Of a DNA stretch of 10,096 bases, positions 1 through 5,670 are shown one piece after another. The translations under genes and the position numbers were made by a program. Positions within the stretch are counted from its first letter, which is position 1. Each line of letters starts with the position of its first letter. A model generated the notes under the pieces. It saw nothing but the letters and a program-made list of their open reading frames with translations. It made no database searches and was not told where the DNA came from. The stretch is from an uncultured Lachnospiraceae bacterium (GTDB taxonomy: Bacteria; Bacillota; Clostridia; Lachnospirales; Lachnospiraceae), in NCBI GenBank assembly GCA_902797475.1, contig CADBTG010000023.1, positions 1-10,096 of the forward strand. The letters are read 5' to 3'.

Positions 1-588
1 ATAGTGCGTTTCCTTCTGATGCTCCTTGTCCGCGATCAGCATATCAATGCCGTAGAGCGCGACTCTGCGGTAATCGCCGATGATCCGACCGCGGCCGTAG
101 GCATCTGGAAGACCGGTGATGATGCCGACATGACGGGCCTTGCGAATCTCGTCACTGTAAACGCGGAATACGCCGTCGTTATGGGTCGTGCGGTACAGAA
201 ATTCCTCCTCAACCTTCTCGGAGAGCTCGTAGCCGTAGGCCTGACAGGCCTTTCTCGTCATGTTAAGGCCGCCGAACGGGTTCACACCGCGGCGAAGCGG
301 CCGGTCGGTCTGAAGACCTACGATCAGTTCGTTGTCCTTGTCAAGATAACCGGGCTTATAGTTAAGAAGCGAGGTAACATGCTGGGTGTCGATATCGAGA
401 ACGCCGCCGAACTGCTGCTCGAGATCGAAGAGATGGGAGAGTTTGCCCATCAGTTTGTTCGTCCGTTCGGTTGCGCCCGCGAGAAATGCTCCGTCGCCCT
501 CATAAGGCGTATAGTTTTGCTGAATGAAATCCCTTACGTTGATTTCGTCTTTCCAGGTCTGCCCTTTGAATCCTTCCCATGCTTCCAT
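1..588 (-). CDS. pflB: Pyruvate formate-lyase (formate acetyltransferase), N-terminal part
   Basis: Cytoplasmic glycyl-radical enzyme that converts pyruvate and CoA to acetyl-CoA and formate in anaerobic fermentation. The 196 residues visible match the family's N-terminus: NVRDFIQQNYTPYEGD near residue 17, FLAGAT near 35, IVGLQTDRPLRRG near 90, the THNDGVF segment, and ITGLPDAYGRGRIIGDYRR near residues 155-175. The start is the ATG at 586-588 because an AAGGAGG lies at 597-603, eight bases upstream. The family is usually about 700-760 residues, so roughly three quarters of the gene, including the active-site cysteines and the radical glycine, lies beyond base 1. The gene runs off the window and is not broken. 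Its leader carries a ZTP riboswitch with a terminator, so expression is probably set by premature termination. Assignment is firm from sequence. Confidence 0.97.
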   Translation of the reverse strand, partial: MEAWEGFKGQTWKDEINVRDFIQQNYTPYEGDGAFLAGATERTNKLMGKLSHLFDLEQQFGGVLDIDTQHVTSLLNYKPGYLDKDNELIVGLQTDRPLRRGVNPFGGLNMTRKACQAYGYELSEKVEEEFLYRTTHNDGVFRVYSDEIRKARHVGIITGLPDAYGRGRIIGDYRRVALYGIDMLIADKEHQKETHY

Positions 589-603
589 ACCTTCGTCCTC
601 CTT

Positions 604-690
604 GTTTTGCTGACACTGTTCCGCCTGCCGCATTCCGTTATGCCGGAGATGCTTTGCCGCGGCGAAGTGTTCCCGCGTTGTTTCATGAAA
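604..690 (-). other. pfl mRNA leader between terminator and ribosome binding site
   Basis: Untranslated stretch between the riboswitch terminator and the pfl Shine-Dalgarno. It holds a perfect 10-base palindrome, TTTCATGAAA at 681-690, directly after the terminator's T tract, and some G+C-rich complementary words, but no open frame with a ribosome binding site and no further motif I recognise. Confidence 0.4.
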
Positions 691-727
691 TATAAAAGGG
701 CAATACTTTCTTTCGAAAATATTGCCC
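691..727 (-). terminator. Intrinsic terminator in the pfl leader (riboswitch expression platform)
   Basis: On the minus strand, bases 727-715 pair with 710-698: eight perfect pairs (GGGCAATA/TATTGCCC), one A/C mismatch, then four more pairs closing a four-base loop. The transcript then reads TTTTATATTT. The 5' arm begins with GGGC (727-724), the same bases that close the third helix of the ZTP riboswitch, so the two structures cannot form together. This is the expected layout of an ON switch in which ligand binding prevents termination. Confidence 0.88.
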
Positions 728-797
728 AGACGGTCGGCTTAAAACGGATATTGCTTCCCTGTGGTGGACTCCACTGAACCGTCAGAAACAATATCTT
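723..797 (-). promoter_or_regulatory. ZTP (pfl-motif) riboswitch controlling pyruvate formate-lyase
   Basis: Seen on the minus strand: helix P1, GATATTG (795-789) with CAATATC (753-747); inside it a short hairpin with GTGG/CCAC arms and the conserved-looking CCACAGGGAAGC; then a linker and GCCGACCG followed by TCTGGGCA (738-723). GCC (738-736) can pair with GGC (726-724) as P3. The P3 loop CCGTC (733-729) is exactly complementary to GACGG (783-779), giving the pseudoknot that defines this class. Known for the class: it binds ZTP/AICAR-phosphate, which signals 10-formyl-tetrahydrofolate shortage, and raises expression of one-carbon and purine genes; pfl genes gave the motif its name. Supplying formate for formyl-tetrahydrofolate explains the target. 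The match was made by eye from consensus memory plus internal pairing. Confidence 0.88.
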
Positions 798-811
798 TTT
801 GATTTGTCTAA

Positions 812-841
812 AGCATAACACAACATATGGGAGAGTGTCAA
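812..841 (-). promoter_or_regulatory. Promoter of the pfl leader transcript
   Basis: Perfect -35 TTGACA (841-836), an 18-base spacer, and TATGCT (817-812) preceded by TG one base away (extended -10). Transcription should begin near 805, about ten bases before the riboswitch P1 helix, which fits a leader that starts with the aptamer. Confidence 0.75.
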
Positions 842-920
842 GGAGGAAAAGAAGAGATTTCGGGCTCTTTTTCGCGAAGATTTTATGGCATTTTTCACAG
901 AAGGAGAAGGCGGGCGGGCA

Positions 921-949
921 TTTACTTACGAAGACTCATATGGTATAAT
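921..949 (+). promoter_or_regulatory. Promoter of the small membrane protein gene
   Basis: A perfect TATAAT at 944-949 with an extended TGG at 941-943, and TTTACT at 921-926 (four of six -35 positions) with a 17-base spacer. The start codon of the next gene is 28 bases past the -10. The stretch from about 842 to 920, upstream of it, shows nothing recognisable. Confidence 0.72.
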
Positions 950-976
950 AAAATTTCAGAAACGGAGGTGACCGGA

Positions 977-1327
977 ATGGGAGAGAGAATTAAGAATTAC
1001 CTGAAGCAAATTGACGAAATGCTCGAGAATCCGCCGGAGGGAACCGACTACGGGAAGGAAATCGAGAAGCACCTTGTGCAGATCGGCTTTTTCATGCATG
1101 AGCGGTTGATTCATCTGATCGTGACGGTGCTGTTTGCAATCCTGACCGTTGCGACGATTTTCTTCGCGGTTGCTTCGCCGAGCATCGGAATGCTTGTGCT
1201 GACGGTTGCTTTCATGTGCCTGCTGATCCCGTACATCAGCCATTATTACCTGCTCGAGAACAGCGTGCAGAAGATGTATAAGCAGTATGACGAGATGCTT
1301 AAAAGAAAGGAAAATGCGAAATCATAA
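977..1327 (+). CDS. Small two-helix membrane protein of unknown function
   Basis: A 116-residue protein. An amphipathic, charged N-terminal third (residues 1-44, with a helix-like KNYLKQIDEMLEN) precedes two hydrophobic helices at about 45-66 and 70-90, followed by a charged C-terminal helix of about 25 residues (ENSVQKMYKQYDEMLKRK). Both ends should face the same side of the membrane, probably the cytoplasm given the lysines. The start is the ATG at 977 because GGAGGTG sits at 964-970; an in-frame upstream ATG at 827 has no ribosome binding site and lies before the promoter. The helix-helix-helix layout with a HERLIHLIVT segment resembles small conserved hypothetical proteins of Lachnospiraceae, as I recall them. 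I cannot name a function. It is monocistronic, with its own promoter and a terminator shared with the convergent aquaporin. Confidence 0.8.
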   Translation: MGERIKNYLKQIDEMLENPPEGTDYGKEIEKHLVQIGFFMHERLIHLIVTVLFAILTVATIFFAVASPSIGMLVLTVAFMCLLIPYISHYYLLENSVQKMYKQYDEMLKRKENAKS

Positions 1328-1344
1328 CAGAGTTCTTCGAACAA

Positions 1345-1386
1345 TAAAAAAGCGCGTCGGCATGAACCGGCGCGCTAATTCGTTTT
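1345..1386. terminator. Bidirectional terminator between convergent genes
   Basis: Ten-pair stem (1351-1360 with 1367-1376, AGCGCG closed by CGCGCT, one G-U) with a CATGAA loop. It has an A tract (1345-1351) on the left, which serves as the T tract for the leftward aquaporin transcript, and TTTTT (1382-1386) on the right for the rightward gene. Both genes end within 25 bases of the stem. Confidence 0.9.
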
Positions 1387-1390
1387 TGCT

Positions 1391-2107
1391 TTATTTTGCT
1401 TTCTTGGCTTCCTTCTTCTTATCGTCGGACTCCAGATACTTATAAACAAATGCAGCACATGCGGCACCTGCAAGCGGTCCTACCCAGAAGATCCAAAGCA
1501 CTGCGAGAGAATCCGTGTTGCCGTTTGCGATGGCGTTCACGATGGCGGGGCCGAGGGAACGTGCAGGGTTCACGGAAGTGCCTGTCAGGCCGATTCCGAG
1601 AATGTGCACAAGAACAAGCGTGAAACCGATTACAAGGCCTGCGAAAGAACCGTGGTTGGCCTTCTTCGAGGTTACGCCGAGAATGGTCAGAACGAAGATG
1701 AAGGTCAAAAGGAACTCAACCAGAAGACCCGTTCCGATGCAGTCCTTTACACCGGTAAGGCCATTGGTTCCGAAACCGCCGGTTTTATCATCAATGCCTG
1801 CGGGAACAAAGATTGCCGCGAGCAGACCTGCACCGGCAAATGCGCCGAGACACTGGGAGAGCCAGTAGAGGAACATTTCCATGACGTCGATTCCGCCGGA
1901 AATGCAAACGCCGAGTGACACGGCGGGATTGATATGACAGCCGGAGATGTTGCCGATGGAGTATGCCATGGCAACAATGACAAGGCCGAAGGCAAATGCG
2001 GTAATCAGATAACCGCCGGGTTCATTACATCCGACAAGCATGGCGGTACCGCAACCGATGAGAACGAGAACAAGTGTGCCGATAAACTCAGCCAGGTACT
2101 TCTTCAT
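1391..2107 (-). CDS. aqpZ: Aquaporin Z-type water channel (MIP family)
   Basis: Integral membrane channel of 238 residues, the normal length for AqpZ, with six hydrophobic helices and two half-helices carrying NPA boxes: HINPAV (N60-A62) and SVNPAR (N180-A182). The selectivity-filter positions of E. coli AqpZ (F43, H174, T183, R189) correspond here to F40, H168, T177 and R183. This points to a water-selective channel; glycerol facilitators have a smaller residue in place of the histidine and an NPA-adjacent aspartate. The start at 2107 has a perfect AGGAGG at 2115-2120. The C-terminus is a lysine-rich cytoplasmic tail. The gene is a single transcription unit with its own promoter (2187-2214), a structured leader and candidate operators, and is divergent from the DegV gene. 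In a fermenter a likely role is response to osmotic change; the substrate is inferred from residues only. Confidence 0.95.
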   Translation of the reverse strand: MKKYLAEFIGTLVLVLIGCGTAMLVGCNEPGGYLITAFAFGLVIVAMAYSIGNISGCHINPAVSLGVCISGGIDVMEMFLYWLSQCLGAFAGAGLLAAIFVPAGIDDKTGGFGTNGLTGVKDCIGTGLLVEFLLTFIFVLTILGVTSKKANHGSFAGLVIGFTLVLVHILGIGLTGTSVNPARSLGPAIVNAIANGNTDSLAVLWIFWVGPLAGAACAAFVYKYLESDDKKKEAKKAK

Positions 2108-2153
2108 AAATACACCTCCTAAATATGATTCACTGCTCCTTAAAGAGCTTAAT

Positions 2154-2179
2154 GGAAAATGCGACTTCGCCGCATTTCC
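2154..2179 (-). other. Stem-loop at the 5' end of the aquaporin mRNA
   Basis: GGAAATGCG and CGCATTTTCC (minus-strand reading, 2179-2171 and 2163-2154) pair over nine bases with one bulged base and a loop of about seven. Because the predicted transcription start is near 2180, the mRNA would begin with this hairpin. It could stabilise the 5' end; no known riboswitch class was recognised. Confidence 0.45.
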
Positions 2180-2186
2180 TCATTCC

Positions 2187-2214
2187 ATTATAGCATTTTC
2201 CATGAGGAAAACAA
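2187..2214 (-). promoter_or_regulatory. Aquaporin promoter
   Basis: Perfect -10 TATAAT (2192-2187) with an extended TGC just upstream, and -35 TTGTTT (2214-2209) at a 16-base spacing. It lies about 80 bases before the start codon and overlaps a palindrome at 2196-2211. Confidence 0.75.
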
Positions 2215-2238
2215 TCCGTTTGGGGAAGGTTTTCCTCA
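2196..2238. repeat. Inverted-repeat array, candidate operator in the aqpZ/degV divergent region
   Basis: A perfect palindrome TTTTCC-ATGA-GGAAAA (2196-2211) fills the spacer and the -35 edge of the aquaporin promoter. Its right half is extended to TGAGGAAAAC (2203-2212), which is repeated in inverted form as GTTTTCCTCA at 2229-2238 after 16 bases. Three related half-sites in 43 bases over a promoter suggest binding of a dimeric regulator. No regulator can be named from the sequence. Confidence 0.5.
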
Positions 2239-2271
2239 AAAAATGTTGAGGCTTTTGGAGAACATACCGCA

Positions 2272-2300
2272 TTGACGGAGAGGAAAGCGGAGGATATAAT
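2272..2300 (+). promoter_or_regulatory. Promoter of the DegV gene
   Basis: TTGACG at 2272-2277, a 17-base spacer, and a perfect TATAAT at 2295-2300. It lies 34 bases to the right of the inverted-repeat array and would give an mRNA leader of about 70 bases. Confidence 0.82.
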
Positions 2301-2313
2301 ACATTGTATAAAC

Positions 2314-2346
2314 GGCGGATTTCAGCTATGCTGAAGACAGCCCGCC
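2314..2346 (+). other. Leader stem-loop before degV
   Basis: TTCAGC-TAT-GCTGAA (2321-2335) forms a six-pair hairpin, and flanking GGCGG (2314-2318) can pair with CCGCC (2342-2346) as an outer helix. It sits in the untranslated leader, 20 bases before the AGGAG at 2366-2370. There is no T tract, so it is not a terminator; its role is unknown. Confidence 0.4.
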
Positions 2347-2375
2347 TGAAAGTAAACCGAAAGGCAGGAGTAACT

Positions 2376-3221
2376 ATGGCAGTCAGGATTATTACGGACA
2401 GCACATGTGATTTGTCAGCTGAATTAATCGAAGAATTCGGAATCCCGGTGATTCCGCTTAATATTATTATGGGAGACCGGTCTTGCCGGGACGGGCAGGA
2501 CATTACGCAGAAGGAACTGTTCGCGTGGTCGGATGCCAATAAGGCAACCCCGAAGACGTCGGCGCCGGATCTCGGATTTGTCGAGGATTTTCTCAGACCT
2601 TTCATGGAGGCGGGTGACGAGGTGGTATATCTCGGAATCGGCGAGGAACTGTCGAGCACCGCGCAGACGATGCGCCTTGCTGCCGAAGATCTCGGCTTTA
2701 CGAAGATGCATGTGATGGATTCCGCAAACCTGTCGACCGGAATCGGTCTGCAGGTGCTTCGCGCCTGTGATTATGCAAAACAGGGCTTAAGCGGGGAGGA
2801 GATTGTCCGCAGGCTTGAAGAGTCACGCGGCCGCGTGAGAGCTTCTTTCTGCATCGATACGATGACGTATCTGCATCGCGGAGGGCGTTGCAGTGCGGTT
2901 ACGGCGCTTCTCGGAGCGGCGTTCATGATTAAGCCGATGATTGCGGTGAAGGACGGCAAGATGGGTGTCGCAAAGAAGTACCGCGGCAAGATTGCGAAAG
3001 TGCTTAAGGAATACGCGAAAGACCTTGAGCCGGAGCTTCGCAATGCGGAGACCGACCGGGTTTTCGTAACGCATACCGCCAGTGACGAGACCGCGAAGGA
3101 GATTGCCGATTATGTTGCGTCACTCGGCATCTTCGAACATGTCTATACAACACGGGCCGGCTGCGTGATTTCGAGTCACTGCGGCCCCGGAACGCTCGGG
3201 ATTCTGTTCTATTCCAAATAG
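2376..3221 (+). CDS. degV: DegV family fatty acid-binding protein
   Basis: A 281-residue cytoplasmic protein of the DegV/FakB family, which holds a fatty acid in a pocket between two domains. In characterised members it presents that fatty acid to the kinase FakA for phosphorylation and phospholipid synthesis. Family marks seen: DSTCDLS at residues 8-14, the TS pair in PKTSAPD (T61-S62), LSSTAQ at 92-97 in place of the usual LSGTYQ, MDSANLSTG near 120, THTASD in the C-domain, and SHCGPGTLG with H268 and G270 near the end. Length is typical. The start is the ATG at 2376, with AGGAG at 2366-2370; an in-frame ATG 72 bases upstream has no ribosome binding site and lies inside the leader hairpin. 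An aldo/keto reductase gene follows after 58 bases with no clear terminator, so the two may share a transcript. No FakA-like gene is in the window. Confidence 0.93.
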   Translation: MAVRIITDSTCDLSAELIEEFGIPVIPLNIIMGDRSCRDGQDITQKELFAWSDANKATPKTSAPDLGFVEDFLRPFMEAGDEVVYLGIGEELSSTAQTMRLAAEDLGFTKMHVMDSANLSTGIGLQVLRACDYAKQGLSGEEIVRRLEESRGRVRASFCIDTMTYLHRGGRCSAVTALLGAAFMIKPMIAVKDGKMGVAKKYRGKIAKVLKEYAKDLEPELRNAETDRVFVTHTASDETAKEIADYVASLGIFEHVYTTRAGCVISSHCGPGTLGILFYSK

Positions 3222-3279
3222 GACTGTTTTCTGATTAATCTATTGGGCCAATGCTGATTTCAGCGGAAAGGGGTTTACC

Positions 3280-4404
3280 ATGATGGAGAAAAGACTGTTT
3301 GACAAACTCGGGATTAAGACTTCGCTTCTCGGTTTCGGTTGCATGCGTCTTCCCGTGAAGGACGGCAAGATTGACCGCGAGCGTACGGCTGCGATGTTGG
3401 ATACCGCATACAAAGCCGGCGTCAACTATTTCGATACCGCGTATCCGTATCACGGCGGGGAGTCCGAGCTTGTTGTCGGCGAGATTCTGAACCGTTACGA
3501 AAGAAGCAGCTATTATCTTGCAACCAAGCTTCCCTGCTGGGAGATTCACAGCCTGGATGACGCCAAGAGAATGCTTGACTATCAGCTTGAGAGACTGCAG
3601 AAGGATTATATCGATTTCTATCTGCTGCACGCCTTGAACCGCGGTTCCTTCCGTGAGATGGTTTCCTACGGCGTTCCGGAATACCTTGCCGAGATGAAGG
3701 AACAGGGCAAGATCCGTTACCTCGGATTCTCCTTTCACGATGAGTACGATGTGTTTGAGGAAATCCTCAATTACCGTGATTGGGATTTCTGCCAGATTCA
3801 GTATAACTATATGGACCGTGATTACCAGGCGGGTGACCGGGGCATTGCTCTTGCCACCGAGAAGGAGATTCCGCTTGTCATCATGGAGCCGATTAAGGGC
3901 GGCACGCTTGCGACGCTTCCCGAAGAGGTCATGACGGGACTTCGCGCCCTTCGTCCGGATGCCAGTCCGGCTTCCTGGGCACTCCGCTTTGTCGGATCCC
4001 GTCCGATCATTCATGTCATTCTTTCGGGCATGTCTGCAGAGGATCAGCTTGCAGACAACCTGAATACCTTTACGAATTTCGAGCCTCTTTCCGAGATTGA
4101 GGAAAAGGCCATCGAAGACACCGCTGCCGCTATTCGCGCCAGAGTGCGAATCGGCTGTACGGGCTGCCGGTATTGCATGCCGTGTCCGAACGGCGTTGAT
4201 ATTCCGAGAAACTTCCGTATCTGGAACAACTACGGCATGTACGGCAACGTGAACAGCGCGAAATGGCAATGGGGCCATGACATCTCTGCGGATGCCAAGC
4301 CGGACAACTGCATCGGTTGCGGAGCTTGTGAGGCAGCCTGTCCTCAGAGCCTTCCGATTATCGAGAGCCTGCAGCTTTGCAGAGAAGAGATGGATGCCCT
4401 GTAA
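3280..4404 (+). CDS. Aldo/keto reductase with two C-terminal iron-sulfur cluster motifs
   Basis: A 374-residue cytoplasmic oxidoreductase of the Fe-S aldo/keto reductase group (COG1453 type). The N-terminal TIM-barrel domain (residues 1 to about 280) keeps the full catalytic tetrad: D52 and Y57 (FDTAYPYH), K83 (LATKLP) and H117 (FYLLHAL). The C-terminal part has two four-cysteine motifs: C293, C296, C299, C302 followed by proline, and the ferredoxin-type C344, C347, C350, C354 followed by proline. They probably bind two [4Fe-4S] clusters, allowing electrons to pass between NAD(P)H or a carbonyl substrate and a ferredoxin-like partner. The first motif is CxxCxxCxxCP, one residue shorter in the last gap than the classic CxxCxxCxxxCP. 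The start is the first of two adjacent ATGs, with GAAAGGGG just upstream. The substrate cannot be predicted. Confidence 0.94.
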   Translation: MMEKRLFDKLGIKTSLLGFGCMRLPVKDGKIDRERTAAMLDTAYKAGVNYFDTAYPYHGGESELVVGEILNRYERSSYYLATKLPCWEIHSLDDAKRMLDYQLERLQKDYIDFYLLHALNRGSFREMVSYGVPEYLAEMKEQGKIRYLGFSFHDEYDVFEEILNYRDWDFCQIQYNYMDRDYQAGDRGIALATEKEIPLVIMEPIKGGTLATLPEEVMTGLRALRPDASPASWALRFVGSRPIIHVILSGMSAEDQLADNLNTFTNFEPLSEIEEKAIEDTAAAIRARVRIGCTGCRYCMPCPNGVDIPRNFRIWNNYGMYGNVNSAKWQWGHDISADAKPDNCIGCGACEAACPQSLPIIESLQLCREEMDAL

Positions 4405-4453
4405 TAAGCATATCTTACCGCATGCGGTGCACAAAAGCGCCGTAAACTAGGTA

Positions 4454-4482
4454 TTGAATTTCCGACGGCTGCCCTGTATAAT
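4454..4482 (+). promoter_or_regulatory. Promoter upstream of tRNA-Gly
   Basis: TTGAAT at 4454-4459, a 17-base spacer and a perfect TATAAT at 4477-4482. Transcription should start near 4489, about 60 bases before the tRNA. The intervening leader holds a small hairpin (AGTCC-TTTC-GGACT, 4519-4532). Confidence 0.8.
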
Positions 4483-4494
4483 ATAAGGGCAGTC
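4467..4494 (+). terminator. Hairpin around the -10 box, possible terminator of the degV-reductase unit
   Basis: GGCTGCCCT (4467-4475) pairs with AGGGCAGTC (4486-4494): nine pairs with one G-U, and a ten-base loop that contains the TATAAT of the tRNA promoter. Downstream is GTTGTTCGTT, only moderately T-rich, so as a terminator it would be weak. It could instead be an operator placed over the -10. Confidence 0.45.
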
Positions 4495-4550
4495 GTTGTT
4501 CGTTAAAACGGACCGCGGAGTCCTTTCGGACTGCGTCGTCATTTGTCTTT

Positions 4551-4621
4551 GCAGGCATAGTACATCGGTAGTATATCAGCTTCCCAAGCTGAGGAGGCGG
4601 GTTCGATTCCCGTTGCCTGCT
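4551..4621 (+). tRNA. tRNA-Gly, anticodon CCC
   Basis: A complete cloverleaf can be drawn by eye. The acceptor stem is GCAGGCA/TGCCTGC (4551-4557, 4614-4620) with seven perfect pairs. The D arm is GTAC/GTAT, and the anticodon stem is TCAGC/GCTGA (4576-4580, 4588-4592) with loop TTCCCAA, so the anticodon CCC is at 4583-4585. The variable loop has four bases, and the T arm is GCGGG/CCCGT with loop TTCGATT. Discriminator T at 4621. CCA is not encoded, so the 3' end must be added by nucleotidyltransferase. It reads GGG glycine codons. There is no strong terminator after it, and the deacetylase gene begins 66 bases later. Confidence 0.96.
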
Positions 4622-4656
4622 TTTCCATGTTTCAGGCTGAAAGGACCGCGGGGGAT

Positions 4657-4672
4657 GCCGGGTAAACCCGGT
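4657..4672 (+). other. Short G+C-rich hairpin before the deacetylase start
   Basis: CCGGG-TAAA-CCCGG (4658-4662, 4667-4671) makes a compact five-pair hairpin directly next to the weak Shine-Dalgarno AGGA (4673-4676) of the deacetylase. No T tract follows, so a terminator is unlikely. It could limit translation start or mark the end of tRNA processing. Confidence 0.35.
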
Positions 4673-4686
4673 AGGATTAGATTTAT

Positions 4687-5625
4687 ATGACAAGAGAAGA
4701 GTTTGAGAGAGCAAAGAAGTCGGAGAGGTTGAGAGCGGCCAAGAAGCGGCGTCATCGCAAGGTTGTGATGCATCGCATATTGGCGGTTCTTTTTCTTGCT
4801 GCACTTATCTATTCCATTATTTTCTGCATCATTTTGATTGACCGACATCTTAAGGGACCCGAGCCGGCCGAGCCGGACCCGGACTGGCAGCAAAGGTATG
4901 CAAACAACGATCCGACCCCGGCGGCACCGACGGATACGCCGACGCCGACCCCGGAACCGGAATATACCCCGACCCCGTCACCGGTTCCCGTAGGGGTGAA
5001 GAGGGTGGCATTTACCTTCGACGACGGTCCGCACAGCACCTATACGAGAAAGTTTGTCGATAAGCTTGTTTCCTATGGCGGCAAGGCAACGTGGTTCGTT
5101 GTCGGAAACCGGATTGATGCGGAAACGGGCGCGGATTTGAAATATGCCGTGGACCAGGGCATGGAGATTGGAATCCATGCATGGACGCACGAATTCTATT
5201 TTGACAGAAACCCCGACAAGCTTGACGATGAGCTTGACAAGACGGCGGCGAAGATCAAAGAGGTTACGGGTGTTGAGCCGACTCTTTTCAGACCGCCGGG
5301 GGGCAATTTCACGGATAAACAGGTAGCTGCGGTCCGCTATCCGGTCATTCTCTGGTCTGTCGATACGGAGGACTGGAAGAACAAGAGCACCGATACCGAA
5401 GAGTTACGGGCGCAGAACATCCAGAAGACCGTGGACAGGATTATGAGAGAAACAAAGGACGGAAGCATCGTCCTGATGCATGAGATCTACAGTAACAGTT
5501 ACGACGCGTTCTGCCTGGCCATCGACCGGCTTTCGAAGGAAGGGTACGTTTTCGTTACCGTTTCCGAACTGATCGGCGATGAGCTGAGACCGGGACACCG
5601 TTATTCCTCCTGGTATCAGAGATAG
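4687..5625 (+). CDS. Membrane-anchored polysaccharide deacetylase (NodB domain, peptidoglycan or chitooligosaccharide type)
   Basis: A 312-residue carbohydrate esterase family 4 enzyme that removes N-acetyl groups from an extracytoplasmic glycan, most likely peptidoglycan. Order: a basic cytoplasmic N-terminus (residues 1-30), one membrane helix (about 31-51, N-in), a Pro/Thr/Glu-rich linker to about residue 100 with repeated TPTP units, then the catalytic domain. All five motifs are present: TFDDGP (D112, D113), metal-binding HAWTH (H164, H168), RPPGG (R202-G206), WSVDTEDW (W223-W230) and LMHE (H265). The enzyme should therefore be active and metal-dependent. Start at 4687 has only a weak AGGA ten bases upstream; a start at M28 would remove the basic segment and lacks a better site. 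The signalling gene follows after 45 bases with no terminator, so co-transcription is likely. Exact substrate is not readable from sequence. Confidence 0.93.
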   Translation: MTREEFERAKKSERLRAAKKRRHRKVVMHRILAVLFLAALIYSIIFCIILIDRHLKGPEPAEPDPDWQQRYANNDPTPAAPTDTPTPTPEPEYTPTPSPVPVGVKRVAFTFDDGPHSTYTRKFVDKLVSYGGKATWFVVGNRIDAETGADLKYAVDQGMEIGIHAWTHEFYFDRNPDKLDDELDKTAAKIKEVTGVEPTLFRPPGGNFTDKQVAAVRYPVILWSVDTEDWKNKSTDTEELRAQNIQKTVDRIMRETKDGSIVLMHEIYSNSYDAFCLAIDRLSKEGYVFVTVSELIGDELRPGHRYSSWYQR

Positions 5626-5670
5626 CAGAACCATTCGACAGACGGATCGTTTGCAGCGAGGTGCGGCAAT

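Noticed and set aside
698..727. A redox-regulator (Rex-type) operator for pfl
   Set aside because: The repeat does not fit the TTGTTAA/TTAACAA pattern and is better explained as the riboswitch terminator because a T tract follows on the minus strand.
4..777. Open frame of 257 codons on the + strand opposite pyruvate formate-lyase
   Set aside because: It lies antisense to a clear pflB and its riboswitch, has no ribosome binding site and no recognisable domain; it is a shadow of the codon bias of the real gene.
827..976. Upstream in-frame extension of the small membrane protein
   Set aside because: The ATG at 827 has no Shine-Dalgarno and lies upstream of the promoter at 921-949; the ATG at 977 has GGAGGTG.
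4417..4428. Perfect 12-base palindrome ACCGCATGCGGT after the reductase gene
   Set aside because: It has no loop and no T tract, so it is not a terminator, and a single short palindrome is not enough to claim an operator.
3235..4434. Open frame of 399 codons on the minus strand
   Set aside because: Fully antisense to the aldo/keto reductase, whose catalytic and cysteine motifs are unmistakable; the antisense product resembles no family.
4897..4992. DNA repeats of CCGAC/CCCCG words in the deacetylase gene
   Set aside because: These simply encode the Thr/Pro linker typical of exported Gram-positive proteins; a similar linker is present in the amidase.
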